Assembly: GCF_000577615.1 (NCBI RefSeq)
Contig: NZ_CBXX010000038.1
Location: forward strand, 1 to 64,000
DNA: 64,000 bases
Reading direction: 5' to 3'
Origin: Herbaspirillum sp. RV1423
GTDB lineage: Bacteria > Pseudomonadota > Gammaproteobacteria > Burkholderiales > Burkholderiaceae_D
Below, in pieces: positions 53,805 through 63,099 of this stretch. The stretch's first letter is position 1. The number at the start of each line of letters is the position of its first letter. The notes under the pieces were generated by a model. The model made no database searches, was not told the DNA's origin, and saw nothing but the letters and a program-made list of their open reading frames with translations. Position numbers and translations under genes: made by a program.

Positions 53805-54299
53805 TTAAATTCCCCACAATGCGCTCCTGGCGGAGCCAAGCTGGCATGCTAAACCGGCAATTTGTCGCCAGATGTGCGCTCTTGCTTGCGCATCGTCCGC
53901 AGTCTCTTCTACGGCCATGATGACCAGCTCAAGGGGCGTTTCGTCTAGGAAAGTGCCGATGTTGGAAGTGTAGTCCGGCGAGCAGCTTCCAGTCTGCAAC
54001 ACACCACGCAACAGGTCGGGCGAAATTTCGGTTCGATAAGACACGCTAATATTCTTCGCTGCCATCCAGAGCCCGCGCTTGGTGAGCCGAGCTGAGGTGC
54101 TCAGTCCTCCGAAAGAGAGACTAAGCAATTGCAGTAAAGCGGCCAACTGGCTATAGCCCATGTCGGGAAGAGTTCCGTTCTCCAAAGCGATGAGGGTCTG
54201 GGCGTCCATGCCGCTGAAAGCGGCCAGTTGCTGAGACGAAAGGCCCACTTCTTGGCGGCGAGCTCTGACAGCGCCCCCGATTTCAGGGAGCCTAATCAT
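53805..54299 (-). CDS. XRE-family transcriptional regulator (164 aa)
   Basis: HTH_XRE domain near residues 5-60 (GGAVRARRQEVGLSSQQLAAFSGMDAQ); the remainder is helical. Start at 54299, where ATGATTAGG overlaps the end of the upstream KfrA-like gene, so the two are co-transcribed. Probably regulates the recombinase module. Confidence 0.7.
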   Translation of the reverse strand: MIRLPEIGGAVRARRQEVGLSSQQLAAFSGMDAQTLIALENGTLPDMGYSQLAALLQLLSLSFGGLSTSARLTKRGLWMAAKNISVSYRTEISPDLLRGVLQTGSCSPDYTSNIGTFLDETPLELVIMAVEETADDAQARAHIWRQIAGLACQLGSARSALWGI

Positions 54300-55353
54300 G
54301 GCGAACACCTTCATGGCTATTTGACACCGCAGCAGCCGTGTTATCTGGACGCTGCGCGAAGATCTTATCAATCCACGCGGCCTTGTCCCGCTCGGCTTGC
54401 TCGGCCTTGCGTTCTGCAATGGCCAGTTGACTCGTCAGCATTTCAACCTGGTTGCCGGCGACCGCTACACCGGCCTTGGCCTCGATGAGCGCCTGCTGCG
54501 CCATGTCGAGTCGGCGCTCTGCGTCGGCTCGGGCTACGGTCAATTCCTGAAGTTGAGCGGCTTGCTGGTTTCGCTCCGAGCGAACCTGATCCAATTCAGC
54601 GCGCGCTTCCGACAGGGCGTCGCGAAGTCGTTCTAGTTCGCTCACTTGGTGCGCTAACGTGGCCTCCTGTTGGCCAAGCTTCATTTGCTGGGCCTCCTGG
54701 CGCCGCTGGCCCGCGATATTTTCCTGTTCAAGGCGCGCAAGACGCTGCTCGAAAGCCTGCCGCTCCTCGGCGCGCTGGCGCGCGGCCGCCTCCTGGAAGT
54801 GCTCGAACTGGGTGCGGGTCTGCGCCAGTTGCTGGCTCAAGGCATGAGCCTCGGCGGCACGATCAGTCAGCCGCTGCTGAAGGCCGGCATTCTCAGTCTG
54901 TGCGGCCGTGAGGACAAGCGCATTGGCCTGCAGATCCTGCTGGCATCTCGCCAAGGTTTGCTGAGTCTGGTCGTGTTCTCGGGCTAAGGTGGTGTGGGCC
55001 AGGCGCAGTTGGGCTTCGCCGGCCAGGGCTGCCTCTCTCTGGCTACGCATCACCGCCTGCGCTCGCTCGTGTGCCTCGTTGGCGGCTTCCAACTGCTTAA
55101 CGACATCATCCTGAAGCCGCTGGTAGACGCACTTGACGGCCTCCACCAGATCGACTGGCAAGCCGGTGTCGCCGCCGGCAACCACTTCCTGATGTTCGGC
55201 CTTCCAGCGCTTGAGCATGGGAGCGATGGTGCTCTTGCTTCCCGTATCTCCGAGTGCTTCGCGAACCGTGTCGATGGTGGGTGCTTTTCCAGCAGCGGCC
55301 AGCTTGGAGGCCGCTTTGGCGACTTGTGAGTAGAGGATGCCGGCACGGGCCAT
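54292..55353 (-). CDS. tnpT: KfrA_N coiled-coil protein, TnpT-like (353 aa)
   Basis: KfrA-type DNA-binding N-terminus (residues 1-115, TIDTVREALGDTGSKSTI) and long coiled coil. It is divergent from a tyrosine recombinase, with a 122-base repeat-containing spacer, the arrangement of tnpT/tnpS in Tn4651-type transposons, where TnpT assists TnpS at the resolution site. A plain plasmid kfrA paralogue is the alternative. Confidence 0.65.
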   Translation of the reverse strand: MARAGILYSQVAKAASKLAAAGKAPTIDTVREALGDTGSKSTIAPMLKRWKAEHQEVVAGGDTGLPVDLVEAVKCVYQRLQDDVVKQLEAANEAHERAQAVMRSQREAALAGEAQLRLAHTTLAREHDQTQQTLARCQQDLQANALVLTAAQTENAGLQQRLTDRAAEAHALSQQLAQTRTQFEHFQEAAARQRAEERQAFEQRLARLEQENIAGQRRQEAQQMKLGQQEATLAHQVSELERLRDALSEARAELDQVRSERNQQAAQLQELTVARADAERRLDMAQQALIEAKAGVAVAGNQVEMLTSQLAIAERKAEQAERDKAAWIDKIFAQRPDNTAAAVSNSHEGVRHD

Positions 55354-55475
55354 GAGAACTCCATCAAATAAGATATCGTAGTACGTTATACGTAATAATA
55401 CGTTTTAATACAATTCATAATTTATGGAAAAGTCCACCTTATAGTACTCTATAAAGTCGGTTATCGAATGTTATA
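55354..55475. other. Spacer with repeats between TnpT-like and TnpS-like genes (candidate resolution site)
   Basis: Contains TTATAG (55439-55444) and CTATAA (55449-55454) as inverted arms around TACT, TACGTTATACGTA, and another GTTATAG near 55467. It fits a tyrosine-recombinase core and accessory sites as in the rst site of Tn4651. Confidence 0.5.
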
Positions 55476-56519
55476 GTGCGTCATTCCTCGTTTATGCCGT
55501 CGCGTTGCGGTACATTAGCCAAAATGAGCGACAAATTGCCATCTCCTAAAATTATCACCGCCATTGGCGGTGCTATAGCTGCCGATACGCTTTTACCTGC
55601 GGATGCTGAAGCGGCTCACAGGAATTTCCTCGCAGCGGCCACGTCCGAAAATACCCGGCGCACGTATCGTTCGGCCATTCGACATTTCCTGGCTTGGGGC
55701 GGGATCTTGCCGGCTGACGAGAATGCAGTGATCCGCTACCTGCTGGCACACGCTAGCAACCTCAATGCGCGTACTCTGGCGTTGCGCCTGACGGCCTTAT
55801 CACAATGGCATCTCTATCAAGGCTTTGCTGATCCTGCGAGCACGCCCACAGTCCGCAAGACACTGAAAGGTATCGGGCGAACTCACGGACGTCCAAAAAA
55901 ACAGGCCAAGGCCCTCCCGGTCGAAGATCTTGAAAAGATCATCTTGAAGCTGGACTCCTTAGATACCCTCAAAGCCAAGCGGGATAGCGCGCTGCTACAA
56001 CTGGGATTTTTTGGCGGTTTTCGGAGAAGTGAGCTAGCAGGCTTACAGATTTCTGATCTCGCATGGGAACCGGATGGATTGATCGTGATGCTGCAGCGCT
56101 CCAAGACTGACCAGCAAGGCCAGGGGATCGTCAAGGCAATCCCCTACGGCACCGGCCCGTGCTGCCCAGCGACCGCTCTAAGAGGCTGGCTGGAGACCGC
56201 GGGAATTGGCGACGGAGCGGTATTTCGCTCCATCAACAAATGGGCGATGCTAGGCGAGCATGCCATCCACCCCGCCAGCATCAATGCGATCCTGGCTGAT
56301 TGCGCAAGTATGGCGGGCTTGGACTACGTGCCGGATCTCTCCAGCCATAGTTTGCGTCGAGGCATGGCAACTAGCGCTTACCGCGCCGGGGCAGACTTCC
56401 GAGATATCAAGCGTCAAGGCGGCTGGCGCCACGACGGAACGGTACAGGGCTATATCGAAGAAGCTGGCAGATTCGAAGAAAATGCAGCAGCTCACCTGCT
56501 AAAAAGGCGCACCAGCTGA
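55476..56519 (+). CDS. tnpS: Tyrosine recombinase, TnpS-like (347 aa)
   Basis: Core-binding domain (TSENTRRTYRSAIRHFLAWG) and catalytic domain with GGFRRSELAGL (R), HSLRRGMAT (H-x-x-R), GGWRHDGTVQGYIEE (H and Y). All catalytic residues are present. An ATG at 55524 is the more conservative start. Divergent from the KfrA-like gene; likely a cointegrate resolvase or integrase of a transposon of which no transposase is seen nearby. Confidence 0.8.
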   Translation: MRHSSFMPSRCGTLAKMSDKLPSPKIITAIGGAIAADTLLPADAEAAHRNFLAAATSENTRRTYRSAIRHFLAWGGILPADENAVIRYLLAHASNLNARTLALRLTALSQWHLYQGFADPASTPTVRKTLKGIGRTHGRPKKQAKALPVEDLEKIILKLDSLDTLKAKRDSALLQLGFFGGFRRSELAGLQISDLAWEPDGLIVMLQRSKTDQQGQGIVKAIPYGTGPCCPATALRGWLETAGIGDGAVFRSINKWAMLGEHAIHPASINAILADCASMAGLDYVPDLSSHSLRRGMATSAYRAGADFRDIKRQGGWRHDGTVQGYIEEAGRFEENAAAHLLKRRTS

Positions 56520-56707
56520 TTGCACCGGATCCAAGCGGGATACACCCACTTGGCGTGAGCCTCGGCCAGCCGCGCGTTCTTCTTCGCCGAGTAGTGAGGA
56601 GTTATGCCAGTGCAATCCATCCGTGAGAGCACGGAGAAGCCCAGCAAGATGATGACGGCGTTGCCCCCATACCGGCCATTCAAATTTCAAATGGCCGGCT
56701 TGCTACT

Positions 56708-56890
56708 TTAGGCGTGCGTATCGATCATCGTGCCCAGGGTTCCCGACATCGGCTTGGCCTTTTCGACTTCACCCGGGCGGCTATTGTCATGATCCCCGTC
56801 ACTATCGACTTTGCTGGCGTTCTGGCGCGGATTGGCCGCCACAACATTGTTGTAAAAGCTGCTGGAGAGACTACTGATCGCTGAAGTCAT
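56708..56890 (-). CDS. Small hypothetical protein (60 aa)
   Basis: Start at 56890 with AAAGGAG at ideal spacing. Serine-rich N-terminus (MTSAISSLSSSFYNN), acidic middle (VDSDGDHDN). Preceded by a strong CTAAG direct-repeat box (56959-56975). No family recognised. Confidence 0.55.
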   Translation of the reverse strand: MTSAISSLSSSFYNNVVAANPRQNASKVDSDGDHDNSRPGEVEKAKPMSGTLGTMIDTHA

Positions 56891-56958
56891 GGATAGCTCC
56901 TTTAGTTGATGGATGTTGCCAGATAATAACTCTGGCAGCATGAGCCTATTGACCAAGA

Positions 56959-56975
56959 CTTAGCCAGACCTTAGG
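56959..56975 (-). promoter_or_regulatory. CTAAG direct-repeat box upstream of the small gene
   Basis: On the minus strand CCTAAGGTCTGGCTAAG: half-sites with an 11-bp period, 69 bases before the start at 56890. Confidence 0.6.
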
Positions 56976-57030
56976 CCGCCTCGATATCTGCTATCTAGCT
57001 TCTGCGGCAATGTTTTACTGCTTAATGTGG

Positions 57031-57047
57031 ACTCAGTCTCGGCTAAG
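57031..57047 (+). promoter_or_regulatory. Weaker CTAAG box upstream of PAP2 gene
   Basis: ACTCAGTCTCGGCTAAG: one good half-site and one degenerate, 11-bp period, about 125 bases before the PAP2 start. Confidence 0.4.
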
Positions 57048-57172
57048 TTTTCCGGGATACATTTCCACATCTCTCAATCTTCATGATCATTTTACAAAGA
57101 ACGATGCGCCGTGATTGATGCAAGCCATCATCAGGTTGAGCGCCCGCTATCGTTCACTACCAAAGCACCGCT

Positions 57173-57775
57173 ATGGAAAATATCAATAAGATTTTCTTCT
57201 TGTGGTTGAACGCCGCTGCCCATCCCCCTCAGTTTGCCGTTGACCTGGCCACGGTCATTGCAGCACTCCAGATCTGGATCATTCCGCTTACGATTGCCCT
57301 GATTTGGCTGCGCGGTGATGCGTGTCAGCGCAGAGCCATGCTTGCAGCGACCGCAGCCGGTCTGACTGCATTGATGACAAATCAATTGATAGGCATGATC
57401 TGGTGGCATCCTCGGCCGTTCATGATCGGATTGGGACACACACTAATCCCACACGCCGCCGACTCTTCTTTTCCCAGCGATCATCTGTCTTTGTGGTGGG
57501 CGGTAGCCTTCACTTTCCTATTCACCCCTTCGCTGAGATTCTCTGGGATTGTTCTCGGCTTGCTGGGCATACCGCTGGCATGGGCACGTATCTATCTCGG
57601 CGTGCACTTCCCGTTCGACATGGCAGGTGCCGCCTTCGTGGCGATGCTTAGCACCACCCTCATTCACCATCTTCCTCATGGGTTTCTTAGTTCCACCTAC
57701 AACGTCGCGATCCGTATTCATTGCCGCATATTCTCTAGGTTCATCGTGAGAGGGTGGATTCGTGGCGCCACCTAA
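57173..57775 (+). CDS. PAP2-family membrane phosphatase (undecaprenyl-diphosphatase-like), 200 aa
   Basis: Integral membrane lipid phosphatase with the three PAP2 motifs: WWHPRPF (about 82-88), F-P-S-D-H (about 102-106) and A-R-I-Y-L-G-V-H-F-P-F-D (about 142-153; R, H, D). Likely dephosphorylates undecaprenyl diphosphate or another lipid phosphate at the periplasmic face. The neighbourhood (CTAAG boxes, COG4705 proteins) suggests envelope/metal stress. Confidence 0.8.
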   Translation: MENINKIFFLWLNAAAHPPQFAVDLATVIAALQIWIIPLTIALIWLRGDACQRRAMLAATAAGLTALMTNQLIGMIWWHPRPFMIGLGHTLIPHAADSSFPSDHLSLWWAVAFTFLFTPSLRFSGIVLGLLGIPLAWARIYLGVHFPFDMAGAAFVAMLSTTLIHHLPHGFLSSTYNVAIRIHCRIFSRFIVRGWIRGAT

Positions 57776-57787
57776 GTGAGAGCTAAG
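57771..57787 (+). promoter_or_regulatory. CTAAG direct-repeat box upstream of the COG4705 gene
   Basis: CCTAAGTGAGAGCTAAG, half-sites with an 11-bp period, overlapping the PAP2 stop and 53 bases before the start at 57840. Confidence 0.6.
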
Positions 57788-57839
57788 TCCAAGGATTAAG
57801 ACTTCTCACTCAACATCTGATTTTCATGAGGAGAGCAAC

Positions 57840-58610
57840 ATGGACAGTCAACAAGTCAAGCTCCACCAGTACTGGATGAACAAGGTTCCCGAAATCGGCT
57901 TGTGGTTCTGGATCATCAAGATCATGTCCACTACGGTAGGCGAGACCGGGGCAGATTTTCTGGCCTTCAATGTTGGATGGGGCCAGGCAATCACCAGTGC
58001 GATCATGGCAACCTTCCTTGTCACCGTTCTTTTTGCACAGTTGAACACTCGCCGTCATATCCCTTGGCTCTATTGGATGAGCGTGATACTGATCAGCATC
58101 GTGGGCACCCAGATCACCGATCTCATGACCGATAGCCTGGGTATTAGCTTGTATGTCAGCACCGGCATCTTTTCGCTGTTGCTAGCCCTGATCTTCTTAG
58201 TGTGGTATCGCGTCGAGGACAGCCTTTCCATTCACCATATCGTGTCACGTCGCAGAGAGCTTTTCTATTGGGCCGCCATCCTGTGTACCTTCGCTCTGGG
58301 CACCGCCGCCGGTGACCTGGCAACGGAAGCATGGGGCCTGGGATTTGCTTGGGGAGCGGTGACCTTCGGCACGCTGATCGCAATCACTTACCTCGCCTGG
58401 CGTCGGGGTGGCAATGCGGTTACCAGCTTCTGGATTGGCTACATCTTGACAAGACCTTTCGGCGCAGCGCTGGGCGATCTGCTGACACAAAACAAGGCAG
58501 ACGGCGGCTTGGGAATGGGAACAATGTGGACCAGTGCATTGTTCCTCGCGGTCATCATCATGTTGGTAGCCGCCGCCCAGGTCGGTACCAGCAGGCAGCG
58601 ATCAGCCTGA
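57840..58610 (+). CDS. COG4705-like multi-pass membrane protein (256 aa)
   Basis: Repeated membrane hairpins with glycine-aspartate motifs (VGETGADF, GTQITDLMTD, GTAAGDLATEAWGLG, RPFGAALGDL), giving about eight helices in two similar halves. Known only as uncharacterised membrane-anchored proteins. AGGAGAGCAAC precedes the start. Transcribed with the following paralogue. Confidence 0.7.
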   Translation: MDSQQVKLHQYWMNKVPEIGLWFWIIKIMSTTVGETGADFLAFNVGWGQAITSAIMATFLVTVLFAQLNTRRHIPWLYWMSVILISIVGTQITDLMTDSLGISLYVSTGIFSLLLALIFLVWYRVEDSLSIHHIVSRRRELFYWAAILCTFALGTAAGDLATEAWGLGFAWGAVTFGTLIAITYLAWRRGGNAVTSFWIGYILTRPFGAALGDLLTQNKADGGLGMGTMWTSALFLAVIIMLVAAAQVGTSRQRSA

Positions 58611-58680
58611 ACGTCAGGCGGGCGATGAAACATTAGCTCGACGAACTGCCGCTTCTACAATCAATGTCGAAAGAAGATAG

Positions 58681-59430
58681 ATGAAAACATATTCTGAAAA
58701 TGTATTGGCAAAAGTGCCCGAAGTGACTCTGGGATTCTGGCTCATCAAGATCGCAGCGACCACGCTTGGTGAGACCGGAGGTGACGCGGCTTCCATGTCG
58801 ATGAACCTCGGCTATCTAACTAGCACGGGCATCTTCGCAGCGCTGTTCCTGATCGCTGTGGCGTACCAGATCAAGTCCAAAACCTTCCATCCTTTGATCT
58901 ATTGGGCCACGATTATCGCCACTACCACCGTCGGTACCACGCTGGCTGATTTTGCGGATCGCTCCTTGGGGATCGGTTACGCCGGTGGCACCACCTTGTT
59001 GTCCGCGCTTTTACTGGGGTCCCTGTTGTATTGGAAGCGCACGCTCGGTTCTGTTTCTGTGAACACGGTAAGCAGCCCGCGAGCAGAAATGTTCTACTGG
59101 ATCACGATCATGTTTTCGCAGACATTGGGCACGGCACTTGGGGACTGGACAGCGGATAGTGCAGGACTGGGCTATACCGGCGCGGCTGCGGTTTTCGGTG
59201 GACTGCTCGCTTTGTTGGTGTTGGCCTACTACGGAACAAAAATCTCTCGCACACTGCTATTCTGGACGGCATTCATATTGACGCGGCCACTGGGAGCCGT
59301 GGTGGGCGACTTTCTCGATAAACCTTTGAGTGCCGGTGGCCTGGCTCTGAGCCGCTACGGTGCATCCATCGCATTGCTGGCATTCATGCTGTGCGCCATG
59401 CTGGGGGTCGTCTCAGAAAACGGAGAATAA
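58681..59430 (+). CDS. COG4705-like membrane protein, C-terminus replaced by transposon end (249 aa)
   Basis: Paralogue of the preceding gene with the same G-x-x-x-D repeats (LGETGGDAAS, GTTLADFADRSLG, GTALGDWTADSAGLG, RPLGAVVGDFLD). The last eight residues (GVVSENGE) and the stop are encoded by the Tn3 inverted repeat at 59404, so the natural C-terminus is lost. Only the tail is affected, so it may still function. Confidence 0.7.
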   Translation: MKTYSENVLAKVPEVTLGFWLIKIAATTLGETGGDAASMSMNLGYLTSTGIFAALFLIAVAYQIKSKTFHPLIYWATIIATTTVGTTLADFADRSLGIGYAGGTTLLSALLLGSLLYWKRTLGSVSVNTVSSPRAEMFYWITIMFSQTLGTALGDWTADSAGLGYTGAAAVFGGLLALLVLAYYGTKISRTLLFWTAFILTRPLGAVVGDFLDKPLSAGGLALSRYGASIALLAFMLCAMLGVVSENGE

Positions 59431-59441
59431 AGCACGCTAAG
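59404..59441. repeat. Terminal inverted repeat of the Tn3-family transposon
   Basis: 38 bases beginning GGGGTCGTCTCAGAAAACGG and ending GCACGCTAAG, almost the same as the Tn21/Tn501 repeat. It overlaps the tnpA stop (59437-59439), as in Tn21. Confidence 0.9.
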
Positions 59442-62409
59442 CCGGTGGCAGCGGCCGCAATGGCCTGAACTTCCCCGCACCGACCTTGGCACTGCTGCGC
59501 CATAGGTAATCGCCGGTCAGGTTGATATGCTCCCACCCCAGCGGGGACAGATATTGCAGCAACGTGTCGTCCAGCGCCATGCCGTGGGCACGCAAAGCAC
59601 TGGTGGCACGCTCCAGATAGACCGTGTTCCACAACACGATGGCCGCCGTCACCAGATTGAGGCCGCTGGCCCGGTAGCGCTGCTGCTCAAAACTGCGGTC
59701 GCGAATTTCACCCAATCGGTAGAAGAAAACCGCCCTGGCCAGCGCGTTGCGCGCCTCGCCCTTATTCAGCCCCGCATGGACGCGGCGGCGCAGCTCCACG
59801 CTTTGCAGCCAATCCAGAATGAACAGCGTGCGCTCGATGCGCCCCAGCTCGCGCAGGGCGACGGCCAAGCCGTTTTGGCGCGGATAGCTGCCGAGCTTGC
59901 GCAGCATCAGCGAGGCCGTCACCGTGCCCTGCTTGATCGAAGTGGCCAGCCGTAGGATTTCATCCCAATGAGCGCGAATAGCCTTGATGTTCAGCCTGTC
60001 GCTGCTAATCATCGGCTTGAGTGCATCGTAGGCAGTATCGCCCTTGGGAATGAACAGCTTGGTGTCGCCCAGGTCGCGGATGCGCGGCGCGAACCGGAAT
60101 CCCAGAAAGTGCATCAGGCCGAACACATGATCGGTGAAGCCCGCCGTGTCGGTGTAGTGTTCCTCGATACGCAAGTCAGACTCGTGGTACAGCAGGCCAT
60201 CGAGCACATAAGTCGAGTCGCGCAAGCCGACGTTGACCACCTTGGCGCTGAAGGGCGCGTATTGGTCGGAGATATGGGTATAGAACGTCCGCCCAGGGCT
60301 ACTTCCATACTTCGGATTGATATGCCCGGTGCTCTCTGCCTTGCTGCCGGTTCGGAAGTTCTGGCCGTCCGACGATGACGTGGTGCCGTCGCCCCAGTTT
60401 CCGGCGAATGGTTGTCGATACTGTGCGTTCACCAGCTCGGCCAGCGCCGTCGAATAGGTTTCGTCGCGAACGTGCCAGGCTTGCAGCCAAGACAGCTTGG
60501 CGTAGGTGGTGCCAGGGCAGGACTCGGCCATCTTGGTGAGCCCAAGATTGATACCATCAGCCAGAATCGTCGTCATCAGCAAGGTTTTGTCCTTGGCCGT
60601 GTCGCCGGTCTTCAGGTGTGTGAAGTGGCGCGTGAAGCCCGTCCATTCATCGACCTCCATCAGCAACTCGGTGATCTTGAGGTGCGGCAGCAACATCGCC
60701 GACTGGTCAATCAAGGCTTGCGCGGCGTCTGGCACCGCTGCGTCCAGCGGCGTGATCTTCAGGCCCGATGCAGTGGTGATGATGGCGTCCGGTAAGTCGT
60801 TGGTCGCCGCCATGCGGTTGACTGTGGCGAGTTGCGCCTCCAATAATTCCAGTCGGTCATGCAGATATTGGTCGCAGTCGGTGGCCACGGCCAGTGGCAA
60901 TTCGCTGGCCAGCTTCAAGGTGGCGAACTTCTCGATCGGCACCAGGTATTCGTCGAAGTCCTTGAACTGGCGCGAACCCTGCACCCAAACATCACCAGAG
61001 CGCAGTGCGTTCTTCAGCTCCGACAGGGCGCATAACTCGTAGTAACGCCGGTCAATACCCTCGTCGGTCAGAACCAGCTTTGCCCAGCGCGGCTTGATGA
61101 ATGCGGTTGGCGCATCGGCGGGCACCTTGCGCGCGCTGTCGCTGTTCATGCCGCGCAGCACGTCGATGGCATCGAGCACACCCTTGGCGGTGGGCGCGGC
61201 GCGCAGTTTGAGCACGTCCAGGAACTGCGGCGCATAGCGGCGCAGCGTGGCGTAACTCTCGCCGATATGGTGCAGGAAATCAAAATCGGCAGGCCGCGCC
61301 AGCGTTTGCGCCTCGGTGACGCTGGCGGCGAAGGTGTCCCACGGCATGACCGCTTCGATGGCGGCGAACGGATCGCCGCCGCTTTGTTTGGCTTCAATCA
61401 GCGCCTGACCGATGCGCCCATACATCCGCACCTTGTCGTTGATCGCCTTGCCGGAAGCCTGGAACTGCTGTTGATGCTTGTTCTTGGCCGCATTGAACAG
61501 CTTGCCGATGATGCGGTCGTGAAGGTCGATGATTTCATCAGTGACGGTGGCCATGCCCTCGATGGCCAGTGCTACCAAGGTGGCGTAACGCCGCTGCGAT
61601 TCGAACTTGGCCAGGTCGGCGGGCGTCATCTGGCCGCCCTCGCGGGCGATCTTGAGCAAGCGGTTTTGGTGTACCTGCCGTTCGATGCCAGCAGGTAGGT
61701 CAAGCGCCTGCCAGGCTTTGAGGCGTTCGATGTGTTCAAGCATGTGGCGCGAGTTCGGCTTGGCGGGCGATTGGCGCAGCCACGCTAGCCACGTCATTTT
61801 GCTACCATCCTTGCGCTTGAGCAGTTCGTCCAGGCGCTGGCGATGGACAGGTATCAAGGAATCGGCCAATGCCGCATGGATGCTCCGGTTGGCACGGGTT
61901 ATGGCCTCGGCGCTTGCGCGCTCGATGGCATTCATGGCGGGTAGGATGATGCTCTGCCGCCGCAGGTTTTCAACAAGGGTGCTGGCCAGCACAATGCCTT
62001 TGTCTGTTTGCAAGGCCAGTTCGGTCAATGTATGCACGGCTTGCCGGTAGTGACTCATGGTGAAGGGCTTGAATCCAAACACCGTTTGCAGCTCGACCAA
62101 GTGCTCCCGCCGTGTCTGCTCGCGCTGGCCGTAATCGTTCCAGCTTTCCACCGGCACCTTGAGTTGTGCGGCCACCATGCGCAGCAGGGGCGGAAATGGA
62201 GGTTCATCGACGCCCAAGAAGATGCCAGGGAATCGCAAGTAGCAAAGCTGCACGGCGAAGCCCAATCGATTCGCGGCGCCGCGACGCTGACGGATCACCG
62301 ACAGGTCGGTTTCGTTGAACGTGTAGTGCCGTATCAGTTCGTCTTTGACATCTGGCAGTGCCAGCAGACTTTCGCGCTCGGTGGCGGACAGGATTGAGCG
62401 GCGTGGCAT
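59437..62409 (-). CDS. tnpA: Tn3-family transposase TnpA (990 aa)
   Basis: Starts [20 protein letters not shown] and closely matches the Tn21/Tn501 transposase throughout (for example [20 protein letters not shown]). Full length, no frameshift. Carries out replicative transposition producing cointegrates, recognising the 38-bp repeat. Adjacent to tnpR (3 bases). Confidence 0.95.
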   Translation of the reverse strand: MPRRSILSATERESLLALPDVKDELIRHYTFNETDLSVIRQRRGAANRLGFAVQLCYLRFPGIFLGVDEPPFPPLLRMVAAQLKVPVESWNDYGQREQTRREHLVELQTVFGFKPFTMSHYRQAVHTLTELALQTDKGIVLASTLVENLRRQSIILPAMNAIERASAEAITRANRSIHAALADSLIPVHRQRLDELLKRKDGSKMTWLAWLRQSPAKPNSRHMLEHIERLKAWQALDLPAGIERQVHQNRLLKIAREGGQMTPADLAKFESQRRYATLVALAIEGMATVTDEIIDLHDRIIGKLFNAAKNKHQQQFQASGKAINDKVRMYGRIGQALIEAKQSGGDPFAAIEAVMPWDTFAASVTEAQTLARPADFDFLHHIGESYATLRRYAPQFLDVLKLRAAPTAKGVLDAIDVLRGMNSDSARKVPADAPTAFIKPRWAKLVLTDEGIDRRYYELCALSELKNALRSGDVWVQGSRQFKDFDEYLVPIEKFATLKLASELPLAVATDCDQYLHDRLELLEAQLATVNRMAATNDLPDAIITTASGLKITPLDAAVPDAAQALIDQSAMLLPHLKITELLMEVDEWTGFTRHFTHLKTGDTAKDKTLLMTTILADGINLGLTKMAESCPGTTYAKLSWLQAWHVRDETYSTALAELVNAQYRQPFAGNWGDGTTSSSDGQNFRTGSKAESTGHINPKYGSSPGRTFYTHISDQYAPFSAKVVNVGLRDSTYVLDGLLYHESDLRIEEHYTDTAGFTDHVFGLMHFLGFRFAPRIRDLGDTKLFIPKGDTAYDALKPMISSDRLNIKAIRAHWDEILRLATSIKQGTVTASLMLRKLGSYPRQNGLAVALRELGRIERTLFILDWLQSVELRRRVHAGLNKGEARNALARAVFFYRLGEIRDRSFEQQRYRASGLNLVTAAIVLWNTVYLERATSALRAHGMALDDTLLQYLSPLGWEHINLTGDYLWRSSAKVGAGKFRPLRPLPPA

Positions 62410-62411
62410 GG

Positions 62412-62969
62412 TCAGTCTTCCCGCAGGTACTGGTACAAGGTTTCGCGGCTGATGCCGAAGTCACGGGCCACCAAGGTTTTTTGGTCGCCTGCCGCAACTC
62501 GCCGTTTCAACTCGGCAATTTGTTCGCTGTTCAGCGATTTCTTTCGTCCCCGGTAGGCACCGCGCTGCTTGGCCAGCACGATTCCCTCGCGCTGACGTTC
62601 GCGGATCAGGGCGCGCTCGAACTCAGCAAAGGCTCCCATGACCGACAGCATCAGATTGGCCATCGGTGAGTCCTCGCCGGTGAACGTCAGCCCTTCTTTG
62701 ACGAACTCCATGCGCACGCCCCGTTGTGTCAGCCCTTGGACGATGCGGCGCAGGTCATCAAGGTTGCGTGCCAACCTGTCCATGCTATGCACCACCACGG
62801 TGTCGCCCTCGCGGACGAAGGCCAGCAGCCTTTCAAGTTCGGGACGTTGTGTGTCCTTGCCTGAAGCCTTATCGGTGAATACCTTGCCGACTTCTATTTG
62901 TTCCAGTTGTCGATCAGGATTCTGGTCGAAGCTGCTGACGCGGACGTAGCCGATACGTTGACCTTGCAA
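62412..62969 (-). CDS. tnpR: Serine resolvase TnpR (185 aa)
   Basis: Serine recombinase: [20 protein letters not shown] with catalytic serine near residue 11, [14 protein letters not shown], and C-terminal HTH ([15 protein letters not shown]). The TTG at 62969, with GGAGG upstream, gives the Tn21 TnpR length (186). Resolves cointegrates at res. Confidence 0.9.
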   Translation of the reverse strand: MQGQRIGYVRVSSFDQNPDRQLEQIEVGKVFTDKASGKDTQRPELERLLAFVREGDTVVVHSMDRLARNLDDLRRIVQGLTQRGVRMEFVKEGLTFTGEDSPMANLMLSVMGAFAEFERALIRERQREGIVLAKQRGAYRGRKKSLNSEQIAELKRRVAAGDQKTLVARDFGISRETLYQYLRED

Positions 62970-63099
62970 GATGCCTCCAAAGGTAAAAATGTCAGGATGA
63001 AATCTATTACCCTTGGCTGAATGTGTCAATAAATATAAATTCACACTCTACTCTGACGTTGTTTGTGCTCAACATCTGACATCAGGTTAGGGCATAGCC
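62970..63099. other. Candidate res site of the Tn21-type transposon
   Basis: The short intergenic region between tnpR and the cargo carries TGTCA/TGACA-type half-sites (near 62990, 63024, 63053, 63078). In Tn21-type elements res lies just upstream of tnpR, as here. Confidence 0.6.

Noticed and set aside
55354..55475. oriT or replication origin
   Set aside because: Repeats fit better as a recombination site between divergent TnpS/TnpT-like genes; no relaxase nearby.
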